This document shows, one piece after another, positions 44,802 to 52,591 of a DNA stretch of 64,000 bases. Origin of the DNA: Petrocella atlantisensis (lineage in GTDB: Bacteria > Bacillota > Clostridia > Lachnospirales > Vallitaleaceae); the NCBI RefSeq assembly GCF_900538275.1, contig NZ_LR130778.1:558001-622000 (forward strand), written 5' to 3'. The notes under the pieces were generated by a model. It saw only the letters and a program-made list of their open reading frames with translations. It did no database searches and had not been told where the DNA came from. Numbering within the stretch: the first letter of the stretch is position 1; each line of letters begins with the position of its first letter. The position numbers were made by a program, and so were the translations under genes.

Positions 44802-46052
44802 TTATACTTCTATATTTTTTAGAGCTTCCTTGGACGCTTTATGATCCGGGTCTATGGATAAAACCTGATTCAGTACTTTTTCTGCATCTGACAATGCTTG
44901 CATATCTATATAAGTTAAGGCCATCTGATACATCGCTTCAGTGTGCTTAGGGCTAAGACTCAGGACTTTATCATATTGAGCTAAACTCAGTTCATACTCC
45001 TTGGTCTGTCTATAAGCTGTTCCAAGGGCAATAAGGGTTGAAATGTCTGTTGGATAATTTTGTAAATAGGTTTCTAATTGTGAGATAGCATCCTCATACT
45101 GACCGATTAACTGATAGGTCACACCTTGTCCTTTATGCCCTTCAATGCTGCCATATTCAATGCCCAGGCCATAGTTCATTAAAGCTTCACCATAGGCTTT
45201 TTCACTAAAATAGATGTTACCGCGGGTGATATATAAGTCAGCGTAATTGACCCATCTTGTTATACCTGCATCCAGTATCCTAATGGCTTCTTCTAATTCA
45301 CCTGTTTTTATAAGTATTTTTGCTTTCAAGTCATACATTTGGGGAATAAATGGATCCATGGATAGGGCTGTATTCACATCACTTAAAGCAATCCGATACT
45401 CTTCCATCAAATAATAAACACTGCCTCTATTGCCATAAGCATAAGCATAATCCTCTTTTAATTCAATGGCGCCATTAAAGTAGGTCAAAGCCAGATCATA
45501 GTCACCAATGGACTTGTAAATCAAACCGAGGGCATTATACAATTTTTCATCGCTACTATTTTGTTCAAATGCCTTTTCTAAGACGACCAACGCTTCTTTG
45601 GGTTGATTGGTTTCATTTAATAATGTGCCTAGATTCAAGTATGTATAATATAGACCATTTTCATCTTTAAAATTGTCTTTTAATTCAATGGCTTTATATA
45701 AGTCTATTGAAGCTTGATCATAAACACCTGTGCCTAAGTACACCGTGCCTCTGTTTAAGTAGGCTTCCGGCATGTCCGGTTCCAAAACAATGGCTTGATT
45801 AAGATCTTCAAGCGCCATGGCAACCTCACCTTTTTCATAATATGCCAGACCTCGGTTGCTATAAAAAGCACCATATTCAGGATAATCTACGAGACTCTTG
45901 GTATAATGCGTTATCGCTTCGTCATACTGACCTTCTAAGTATAGGTCATAGCCTTCATCATTTAATTGTTCTTCAACACGGCTGCCACAGGCTGTAAAAA
46001 CAGTACTCATCAAGATAAGTGCAACCATTATTATATATTTTCTAAATATCAT
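44802..46052 (-). CDS. TPR-repeat lipoprotein
   Basis: This 416-residue membrane-anchored protein has a lipoprotein signal ending VFTAC (Cys22) and then about eleven tetratricopeptide repeats, each with the W/L-x2-G/A pattern (for example AITHYTKSLVDYPEYGAFYSN). TPR arrays are protein-interaction scaffolds; the partner is unknown. An IS110 copy now ends 6 bp before its ATG, so its native upstream region, including an extended -10 (TGATATAAT near 47656), is 1.56 kb away. Expression may therefore depend on the element. Confidence 0.88.
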   Translation of the reverse strand: MIFRKYIIMVALILMSTVFTACGSRVEEQLNDEGYDLYLEGQYDEAITHYTKSLVDYPEYGAFYSNRGLAYYEKGEVAMALEDLNQAIVLEPDMPEAYLNRGTVYLGTGVYDQASIDLYKAIELKDNFKDENGLYYTYLNLGTLLNETNQPKEALVVLEKAFEQNSSDEKLYNALGLIYKSIGDYDLALTYFNGAIELKEDYAYAYGNRGSVYYLMEEYRIALSDVNTALSMDPFIPQMYDLKAKILIKTGELEEAIRILDAGITRWVNYADLYITRGNIYFSEKAYGEALMNYGLGIEYGSIEGHKGQGVTYQLIGQYEDAISQLETYLQNYPTDISTLIALGTAYRQTKEYELSLAQYDKVLSLSPKHTEAMYQMALTYIDMQALSDAEKVLNQVLSIDPDHKASKEALKNIEV

Positions 46053-46058
46053 TATTCA

Positions 46059-46323
46059 CTTGTATGATATTTATAGAAGTAAATATCACACTTTCCTTTC
46101 TTTTTTATTCGTGACTATAATACATTCAGATACTGTGGTACCTTTGATTTTTTTCTGTAGCACAGACTACTTAACAGGAGTGTATTGCCGCTACCTTTAT
46201 CTGAATTGTTTATTAGCTGGATGTGCCATACATTTTGTATAGAGTACTTATCTCATTCAAGTCTACAATGATAATCGCTGGTGGACGTCATGGTATCAAT
46301 AATTCGAAAGGAGATTTAATCTC
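46059..46323 (+). ncRNA. Candidate bridge RNA region in the left end of IS110 copy 2
   Basis: The 265 bp appear identical to the left end of copy 1, with the same terminal hairpin and internal stem-loops, consistent with a shared bridge RNA whose guide loops fit both target sites. This is inferred from the element family; transcription is not shown. Confidence 0.45.
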
Positions 46324-47485
46324 ATGATCTATCTTGGCATTGATATCGCCAAACTTAACCACTTCGCCGCAGCCATATCTTCTGATGGTGAAGTACTTCT
46401 CGAGCCGTTCAAATTTACGAATGACAGTGATGGCTTCCATTTGTTGCTCTCTTCAATTAGTTCCTTTAAAAGAGTGACCTCATCATTGGTCTTGAATCAA
46501 CAGCTCACTATGGCAACAACCTTATTGAATTTCTTGTATCTAGACACTTTAAGGTTTGTCTCATCAACCCACTTCAGACTTCATCTATGCGAAAAAATAA
46601 CATTCGCAAGACTAAGACTGATAAAGTTGATACCTTTGTTATCGCTAAAACCCTTATGATGCATGATCATCGTTTCCTCACTGTAGAAGACATTGATCTT
46701 ATGCATTTGAAGAATCTTGGACGTTTCCGTCAGAAGCTGGTTAAAAACCGTACTAGGTTGAAAATTCAGCTAACTTCTTATATGGATCAGGTTTTCCCTG
46801 AACTCCAATACTTCTTCAAATCAGGTTTGCATCAGAAAGCCTGTTATCAGCTTCTTAAAGAAGCTCCTACTCCGGATGCTATTGCCTCCATGCATATGAC
46901 TCATCTTTCAGCTCTTCTTTTAAAAGCCTCCCACGGCCACTTCAAGAAAGAACATGCTAAAGCATTAAGAGTTCTTGCAAGGGAGTCTGTCGGATCCAGC
47001 GACAGGTCTTTATCTATTCAAATAACTCATGCTATCGAGCAAATCGAGTTATTAGATAGCCAGTTAAAAACTGTTGAATCGGAAATGCAATCAATTATGC
47101 TTTCACTTGATTCACTTATCATGACCATTCCAGGCATTGGATTTGTCAATGGTGGAATGATTCTTGGTGAAATTGGTAACATTAAACGCTTCTCCAATGC
47201 TAGCAAAGTTCTAGCTTATGCTGGGTTAGATCCGTCTGTTTATCAGTCTGGAAACTTTGTTGCCAAACGTACACGTATGTCAAAACGAGGATCAAAACCT
47301 TACGTTATGCATTAATTAATGCTGCAAACAATGTTGTTCGTAACAACGACACATTTAAAGCTTATTACGATACTAAAAGAGCTGAAGGCCGAAACCACTA
47401 CAACACTTTAGGTCACTGTGCCGGTAAGCTTGTCAGGGTCATCTATAAGATGCTTACTGACGAAGTCGAGTTTAATCTCGACTAA
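46324..47485 (+). pseudogene. IS110-family transposase (DEDD), frameshifted copy 2
   Basis: Copy 2 is better preserved than copy 1. It has the A6 run (near 46595) and A5 run that keep [15 protein letters not shown] and [19 protein letters not shown] in one frame. It shares with copy 1 the break at AAAA near 46467, and has one A too few near 47295 (its frame ends [13 protein letters not shown] instead of continuing [10 protein letters not shown]). Correcting two homopolymers would give an intact protein of about 385 residues. Confidence 0.85.
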
Positions 47486-47678
47486 TTAAAACCCGAATAT
47501 CATTTGATTTTGAAAACTACCTTATAGGGAGTCTTATTAAAGTTACCCTTTTTTAAGGAATTCGATTAAAAAGAATTTCCAGCTAATTTATACTTGACTT
47601 TTCATAGCTGGTCTCCTAAATTGCTTCTAATTCGCTTCTATTATAATTCCTATGTATTATATCATAATCCTGTTTAAC

Positions 47679-47707
47679 TTGACGTATCAATTTCATGCCT
47701 TTATGAT
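47679..47707 (+). promoter_or_regulatory. Promoter of the small membrane protein gene
   Basis: TTGACG (47679-47684) and TATGAT (47702-47707) are 17 bp apart on the plus strand, 50 bp before the start codon. Confidence 0.7.
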
Positions 47708-47757
47708 GAGATAAGAGATTTATTAAACCCTCGAATCTAAAAACAAGGTGGTAGAAC

Positions 47758-47997
47758 ATGATGAAGAAAAGTTTTCAACAGATTATGGCCCTCACTGGCG
47801 TCGCTTTAATATTACTACTTTTTGTATTAACACTTGTTTTCATCCTCATTGGCCATTCAACTTTAGCCATCACTTTTGTGGCCATTAATGGCTTTGTTGT
47901 TGTCATTTTATACTTTTCCTTAAGATTCCACCAACATGCAAAAGAATCTAATAAGGAATGGTTGGATCAGCCTGACAACACTACAAAAGAAGACTGA
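47758..47997 (+). CDS. Small two-helix membrane protein
   Basis: This 79-residue protein has two membrane helices (about 8-30 and 36-54) with a short loop, followed by a charged tail ending DQPDNTTKED. The gene has its own promoter, an AGGTGG ribosome-binding site and a terminator, so it is a real monocistronic unit on the plus strand. ATG at 47758 is taken; 47761 is also possible. It is not a recognised family, and its location next to rarA is probably incidental. Function not assigned. Confidence 0.7.
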   Translation: MMKKSFQQIMALTGVALILLLFVLTLVFILIGHSTLAITFVAINGFVVVILYFSLRFHQHAKESNKEWLDQPDNTTKED

Positions 47998-48004
47998 TCT
48001 CACT

Positions 48005-49330
48005 TCATTTAGGTTGCTGTTTATCCGGCAACCTTTTTTTCATATTTTTCTTAATCTGTGCTTCATAACCTTCATCCGAAGGTTCGTAGTATATCTTATC
48101 TACCAGTTCATCCGGCAAATACTGTTGCTTGACATAATGACCGGGAAAATCATGGGCGTATTGATAGCCTATGCCATGACCCAGTGACTCAGCACTTTTA
48201 TAATGGGCATCTTTCAAATGTGGTGGCAATGATTTTATTTGGATATGTCCTACATCCTTCATTGCCGAAAATATGCCAAGGGCTGCATTACTTTTTGGTG
48301 CTGTAGCAATATAAGTTACCACTTGAGCTAATATAATCTGTGCCTCGGGCATGCCAACAAAATGAACTGCCTGTGCCGCTGCACTGGCGAGTATCAATGC
48401 CCTAGGATCCGCGTTACCTACATCTTCTGAAGCACAAATGACCACACGTCTGGCTATGAATTTGGGGTCTTCACCTGCGTAGAGCATTCTGGCCAAATAG
48501 TAGACGGCCCCGTCCGGGTCTGACCCTCTCATACTCTTAATAAAGGCTGAAATAACATCATAATGATTATCCCCATCTTTATCATAATTTAATGATCTTT
48601 TTTGTATGCACTCTTGGGCCACTTTAAGATCTATTATTATCTTACCATCCACTGAATCCGTTGTGAGTGCGCCAAGTTCTATAGCATTAAGGGCTACTCT
48701 TGCATCACCATTTGCCACATCTGCTAGGAAATTCAAAGCATCTTCATCAATACTGATATTATAAGCTTTTAATCCCTTATCAAGAGTAATGGCTCTTTGC
48801 ATTAGCAAAATAATATCTTCTTTATCCAAATGATACAATTGAAATATTCTGGATCTTGATACCAAAGCCTTATTCACTTCAAAAAAAGGATTCTCCGTTG
48901 TCGCACCAATTAATGTAACGGTACCATCCTCTACATAAGGTAACAAGGCATCTTGTTGAGCTTTATTAAATCGATGAATCTCATCTATAAACAGGATGGT
49001 TTTCTTCATAGACATACCCAGATTGTCTTTTGCTTCAGCCACAACATCCTGTATGTCCTTCTTACCTGCTATCGTTGCATTCAACTGTCTGAAATTAGAT
49101 TTGGTTGTATTAGCAATGACTTTAGCTAAGGTTGTTTTTCCTGTTCCCGGAGGTCCGTAAAAAATGAGGGACCCCAGTTTGTCTGCCTTAATGGCTCTAT
49201 ATAGCAGTTTACCTTCACCAATAATATGTTTTTGCCCAACCACTTCATCTATCGTTTCAGGACGCATTCTTGCAGCAAGGGGTGCATCCTTTACCAATGT
49301 TCTTTCTCTTGCCATATCAAATAAATCCAT
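48005..49330 (-). CDS. rarA: Replication-associated recombination ATPase RarA (MgsA)
   Basis: RarA is a clamp-loader-like AAA+ ATPase at stalled forks. The 441-residue protein starts with LVKDAPLAARMRPETIDEVVGQ, has Walker A FYGPPGTGKTTLAK (about residue 56), Walker B ILFIDEIHRFNK, sensor 1 GATTENPFFEVN and a C-terminal tetramerisation domain. It is 70 bp after an extended -10 promoter. The 3' end overlaps the plus-strand terminator of the neighbouring gene. Confidence 0.96.
   Translation of the reverse strand: MDLFDMARERTLVKDAPLAARMRPETIDEVVGQKHIIGEGKLLYRAIKADKLGSLIFYGPPGTGKTTLAKVIANTTKSNFRQLNATIAGKKDIQDVVAEAKDNLGMSMKKTILFIDEIHRFNKAQQDALLPYVEDGTVTLIGATTENPFFEVNKALVSRSRIFQLYHLDKEDIILLMQRAITLDKGLKAYNISIDEDALNFLADVANGDARVALNAIELGALTTDSVDGKIIIDLKVAQECIQKRSLNYDKDGDNHYDVISAFIKSMRGSDPDGAVYYLARMLYAGEDPKFIARRVVICASEDVGNADPRALILASAAAQAVHFVGMPEAQIILAQVVTYIATAPKSNAALGIFSAMKDVGHIQIKSLPPHLKDAHYKSAESLGHGIGYQYAHDFPGHYVKQQYLPDELVDKIYYEPSDEGYEAQIKKNMKKRLPDKQQPK
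48011..48040 (+). terminator. Terminator of the small membrane protein gene, inside the rarA 3' end
   Basis: AGGTTGC and GCAACCT form a 7-bp stem with a T7 run on the plus strand, 13 bp after the small-gene stop and embedded in the last rarA codons. Confidence 0.85.
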
Positions 49331-49368
49331 AGTTTCTCCTTCGGCAATACTATTTATTCGTAAACTTC

Positions 49369-49377
49369 ATTATAGCA
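49369..49377 (-). promoter_or_regulatory. Extended -10 promoter of rarA
   Basis: The minus strand reads TGCTATAAT, a perfect -10 with TGn extension, 39 bp from the rarA ATG. AGGAGA lies at the ribosome-binding position. No good -35. Confidence 0.6.
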
Positions 49378-49485
49378 TAATCTTGTAAAGGAAGAAAATT
49401 ACATTTATGTGCGTTTGGTTTATTGTAGTTTAGCAAAAGTTGATGCTCATGCAGACTCAAGGTACAATGAATGTGATTTAAAATG

Positions 49486-49638
49486 GGTCCCATGAAAACC
49501 CTTCCACAGACTGTATGACTTCGGCCAACCGTTGGTGCGTCCTGCACCAAATGTCGGCAGACAGCTCCTGCTGTCTTGCTACGTTCATACAGTCTATTCC
49601 AGGAACTTCATGGTCGATGTTGGCTTATTGTAGTATTA
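49486..49638 (+). repeat. Structured repeat, copy 2 (three-way-junction fold)
   Basis: It is 153 bp, matching copy 1 at 23179-23332. CCATGAA (49490-49496) pairs with TTCATGG (49607-49613), with the AAC/AAC internal loop, a stem AGACTGTATGA/TCATACAGTCT, a hairpin TTGGTGC-gtcct-GCACCAA, and a hairpin AGACAGC-tcct-GCTGTCT. Where copy 1 has GAGCAACAT..ATGTTGCTC, this copy has a different but equally paired hairpin. The 694-bp gap 49331-50024 holds no gene I can support. Confidence 0.78.
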
Positions 49639-49717
49639 AGTTACTTTAGCGCGTCACAAGTGGTATACGAATTTAGGCCAATTGAAAATATGCATTCGCG
49701 AAACCGAATTAGGAAAG

Positions 49718-49812
49718 AAAAGGTGCTGATCAATCACAGTTCTACATGGATGTAGAACGTCCTTCATTTTTACATGGATGTAAAAGGGAAGGATGATTGA
49801 GCAGTGCTTTTT
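49718..49812. ncRNA. Three-way-junction structure with twin hairpins
   Basis: An outer imperfect stem (49718-49736 with 49794-49812) encloses two hairpins. Hairpin A is GTTCTACAT-gg-ATGTAGAAC (49739-49758). Hairpin B is TCCTTC/GAAGGA around TTTTACAT-gg-ATGTAAAA (49760-49793). Both apices share ACATGGATGT, whose complement ACATCCATGT is also the apex of one hairpin in structured-repeat copy 1. Each strand ends in a T-rich run, so it could also act as a bidirectional terminator. Whether it is an expressed RNA is unknown. Confidence 0.45.
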
Positions 49813-49839
49813 CTTGACGAAATGACGACTTATTACCGA

Positions 49840-49912
49840 GTAGATGTGATACACAGATTTTCCGATGACCGTACGAAGTGTAAGGCTAGGAAAAACTGTG
49901 TGTTATATCTAC
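49840..49912. repeat. Long hairpin with 24-nt arms
   Basis: Arms 49840-49863 and 49889-49912 pair at about 20 of 24 positions, counting G-T, around a 25-nt loop. It follows the twin-hairpin structure by 27 bp and precedes the lysA terminator. No T tract follows on either strand. Confidence 0.5.
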
Positions 49913-49943
49913 GATTATATTAAAGAATTTCCTTGAAAACTTC

Positions 49944-49981
49944 AAAAAAAATGGTCTCTAAGCTTTTTCCACTAAGAGACC
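49944..49981 (-). terminator. Terminator of lysA
   Basis: GGTCTCT (49953-49959) and AGAGACC (49975-49981) pair, followed by a T8 run on the minus strand, 43 bp beyond the lysA stop. Confidence 0.85.
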
Positions 49982-50024
49982 TCGTTGATACATTCGTTAT
50001 TATTGTTTTGACACCTTAACCCTT

Positions 50025-51284
50025 TTATTCTACATCAAAATTTCTCATTAAATCCTCAAAAGTATCTCGGCGACGAATAAGCTTAACATCCCCTGTTCCA
50101 GTAATCAGTACTTCCGCCGGTCTTAAACGGTTGTTGTAATTAGAAGCCATACAATAACCATAAGCACCCGCATCTAAAACACCCAGTATATCACCTTCAA
50201 GAATCTCCGGTAAAAGACGTTCTTTTGCAATAATATCTCCGCTTTCACAAATGTTACCCACAATATTGACGGTTTCGTTCTTCTCTGATTTTATATCCGA
50301 ATTCCTATAGATCTCAATATCATGATGACTATCATACATAACCGGACGTTTTAAAATGTTAAAGCCAAGATCTGTCCCAATGTATTTTGTATCATAATTG
50401 TATTTTACAGCATATACTTCACCGAGTATAAGGCCACATTCTGCAGATATATATCTACCCGGTTCAATCTTGAACATAACTTTTTTACCATATTCAGTGG
50501 CAAATTCATCAAACACTTTGTCCAACTTTTTGCCAAGGTCTACTAAATCCAATCGCTCTTGCCCCGCTAATTTGTTATAGGGTATGCCAAAGCCTCCACC
50601 AATATCAAGAAACTCAAGATTCTCAAACTGCTTTGCAATGGTAAATAAGGATTTGACACCTTCTATGTACTTATCCCCTTCCATAAATAAAGAACCGATG
50701 TGTTGATTGATACCAACCAATTTTAGATCATATTGGCTAAGAACACTTTTAACTTCATCTACTTTGTTTGGATCCACACCGAATTTGGTTTTCTTACCAC
50801 CGGTTACCACTTTTTCATGATGACCGGCACCAACACCAGGGTTAAACCTGATACAGATTGATCCACCTTTGTTTAGTTTTCCATAAAGCTCCAGCTGTGA
50901 TATGGAGTCAACACTAATAAGTATATCTCGATCTATGGCGTACTGCATCTCTTCTGCTGATACGTTGTTACTGATATATAGAATCTGTGAAGGCAAGAAA
51001 CCGGCTGTCAATTCTAAATGAATCTCACCAGGGGACATAGCATCGACATTCAACCCTTCTTCACGGGCTATTTTTAATAAAGACAGATTTCCATTGGCTT
51101 TAACCGAATAGTTTACTGAAAAATTAGGATACTGAACAAGATTTTTTAATTCTCTACATCTGGTTCTAAAGATATCTTCATTATAGACATAGAGAGGACT
51201 TCCATATGTCTTTATAAGTTCAATCGGTGTAGTGTTCTTAAAAAAATTGGTATCTGTGGTGATTTTGTTGTGATAGGCTAACAT
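50025..51284 (-). CDS. lysA: Diaminopimelate decarboxylase
   Basis: LysA decarboxylates meso-diaminopimelate to lysine. The 419-residue PLP fold-III enzyme has YSVKANGNLSLLKIA (PLP lysine), HIGSLFMEGDKY, LDIGGGFGIPY and ICESGDIIAKERLLP, with the second active-site acid and cysteine in place. It is 24 bp downstream of a TrmB-type regulator and ends in a strong terminator. Regulation by that neighbour is likely. Confidence 0.95.
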   Translation of the reverse strand: MLAYHNKITTDTNFFKNTTPIELIKTYGSPLYVYNEDIFRTRCRELKNLVQYPNFSVNYSVKANGNLSLLKIAREEGLNVDAMSPGEIHLELTAGFLPSQILYISNNVSAEEMQYAIDRDILISVDSISQLELYGKLNKGGSICIRFNPGVGAGHHEKVVTGGKKTKFGVDPNKVDEVKSVLSQYDLKLVGINQHIGSLFMEGDKYIEGVKSLFTIAKQFENLEFLDIGGGFGIPYNKLAGQERLDLVDLGKKLDKVFDEFATEYGKKVMFKIEPGRYISAECGLILGEVYAVKYNYDTKYIGTDLGFNILKRPVMYDSHHDIEIYRNSDIKSEKNETVNIVGNICESGDIIAKERLLPEILEGDILGVLDAGAYGYCMASNYNNRLRPAEVLITGTGDVKLIRRRDTFEDLMRNFDVE

Positions 51285-51308
51285 GTGTTTCCTCCTGTTT
51301 GATGATTA

Positions 51309-51986
51309 TTATTGTTTTTCTTGACTCTCAAGAATCGTAATCTCATTAATAAAAGCTTCTCGTATCAAATGAACCAAAGTGCTGTTTTTTGAATAGAGAC
51401 TTTGCTTTAAAGTTCCAGCAAGCACTTCCTTCGTATCTGCAATGATTTTAATGGATGTACTCGGTGCATTGAAGTAATGAGTATGTTTTATGCCATTCAA
51501 ATCTTTGGGTGATAATATAACCACTTTTAATCCTCTTGTTACCGCTAGATGAATCTCTTCTTTCACCATCTCAAGCACATTATTATCACAAGAAAGGTAA
51601 ATTCTTAGTTCTGCCATTTGGATTATATTCTTCAACTTATTGATAATATGCTTTTCATCCGCGATGGTGACATAAGGTTCTTGTCTAAGTTGGGAAAAAT
51701 CTAGCTTTTCTTCGATGACTATGATTTGCTCCTCAAAACTTCTTTTTGCGTTTTTTATAAGTTCCACTTTAGGGACAGGTGTATACTTCATGGAAGCTGC
51801 TTCAATCACATAAGCATAGCCTTTGTCCACCAAACTGGATAGTGCCGCATAAGCATTGGATCTGGAAATACCGGATAATTTTGCCGCTTCATAACCGGTA
51901 ATCTCATGATGACGACACAATTCAATATATATAATGGCTTCTTGTTGGGTAAAACCAATTTTTTTTAGGGCATTAACCAGTTCCAT
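51309..51986 (-). CDS. TrmB-family transcriptional regulator
   Basis: This 225-residue regulator has an N-terminal winged helix (KIGFTQQEAIIYIELCRHHEI, ISRSNAYAALSSLVDKGY, about residues 8-60), a coiled linker and a C-terminal phospholipase-D-like fold region (about 110-215) that in TrmB relatives binds ligand or dimerises. It precedes lysA by 24 bp and its promoter carries a perfect 25-bp palindrome over the -10, which suggests autoregulation and control of lysA (inference). The ligand is unknown. Confidence 0.88.
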   Translation of the reverse strand: MELVNALKKIGFTQQEAIIYIELCRHHEITGYEAAKLSGISRSNAYAALSSLVDKGYAYVIEAASMKYTPVPKVELIKNAKRSFEEQIIVIEEKLDFSQLRQEPYVTIADEKHIINKLKNIIQMAELRIYLSCDNNVLEMVKEEIHLAVTRGLKVVILSPKDLNGIKHTHYFNAPSTSIKIIADTKEVLAGTLKQSLYSKNSTLVHLIREAFINEITILESQEKQ

Positions 51987-52004
51987 AAATATTCTCCTTA
52001 GTAG

Positions 52005-52047
52005 TACTTTATAGTACTACTATAAAGTAAATGAGAATAAATGTCAA
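52005..52047 (-). promoter_or_regulatory. Promoter and operator of the TrmB-lysA operon
   Basis: TTGACA (52042-52047) and TATAGT (52019-52024) are 17 bp apart on the minus strand. A 25-bp palindrome with 10-bp arms, TACTTTATAG and CTATAAAGTA, covers 52005-52029 and includes the -10. A repressor bound there would block polymerase. Confidence 0.85.
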
Positions 52048-52049
52048 GG

Positions 52050-52087
52050 AAAAAGATGCTTAAAGTCAATTTCTCTTTAAGCATCTT
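52050..52087 (-). terminator. Terminator of the oxidoreductase-MarR-DUF1499 operon
   Basis: AAGATGCTTAAAG (52053-52065) and CTTTAAGCATCTT (52075-52087) make a perfect 13-bp stem with a T5 run on the minus strand. It lies immediately upstream of the TrmB promoter. Confidence 0.9.
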
Positions 52088-52108
52088 CTAAAGTATCACA
52101 ATCGAATA

Positions 52109-52591
52109 CTAATGGTTCATATAGTAATCATATAAAGCGTTATAACGTTCTCTGTTTAAACCCATATCCGAATAACCCAACCTCGATGCTGATCTAAAAT
52201 GCACCACTTTATTCTGCTCATCAAAATAAAACTCGACATCATCATTGTATCGCATCAAGCCTGTGGTAAAAACATACCTTAAATAATCTGCCTTTTCCTC
52301 AATAAGCTTAACATCACCATAGGCTTTTACCGCTAACTTTATGCCATCCTTTGTTGATTGAAGGTTTTCTTTATACGGAAATGGTGCCACTTTTTTATCC
52401 TTATCTGTTGTTTGACTGGAAACAGCATTTGGTGTTTCTGGCATATCTGTAAGCTTTCCGTCTACTACCCCCAACTTCGGAACTTTATTATTTGCTATTA
52501 ATGTTGATATAAATACACCTGATACCATGACAACGACTACTATTGCAATCCACATTATTATTTTATCCTTTCTGTTTCTTATTCGCTTCAT
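52109..52591 (-). CDS. Membrane-anchored DUF1499 protein
   Basis: This 160-residue protein has one N-terminal membrane helix (IIMWIAIVVVVMVSGVFIST) and a DUF1499 domain starting PNAVSSQ and ending HFRSASRLGYSDMGLNRERY, the family signature. The role of DUF1499 is unknown. The frame overlaps the MarR gene by 29 bp, so translation is probably coupled. It is the last gene of a redox-looking operon. Confidence 0.85.
   Translation of the reverse strand: MKRIRNRKDKIIMWIAIVVVVMVSGVFISTLIANNKVPKLGVVDGKLTDMPETPNAVSSQTTDKDKKVAPFPYKENLQSTKDGIKLAVKAYGDVKLIEEKADYLRYVFTTGLMRYNDDVEFYFDEQNKVVHFRSASRLGYSDMGLNRERYNALYDYYMNH

Larger units (their letters stand above)
46059..47617 (+). mobile_element. IS110-family insertion sequence, copy 2
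   Basis: It is the same element as at 18501-20057, beginning CTTGTATG and ending GGTCTCCT, with CT cores at both edges. It differs from copy 1 only by single-base length changes in homopolymers (net +2 bp). The left flank reads TTATTCA-CT and the right CT-AAATTG, so the empty site can be rebuilt. It was inserted 6 bp upstream of the TPR-lipoprotein ATG, nearly the same placement as copy 1 relative to the aminotransferase. Confidence 0.9.

Noticed and set aside
49350-49854. Open frames of 66 residues in the rarA-lysA gap
   Set aside because: They run through the perfect hairpins, lack ribosome-binding sites and have no protein-like composition.
43463-50015. Shared GTTTTGAC(A/G)CCTTAACC at the 3' ends of hflX and lysA
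   Set aside because: A 16 of 17 match is not significant in a window of this size and base composition, and no larger shared structure surrounds the lysA site.
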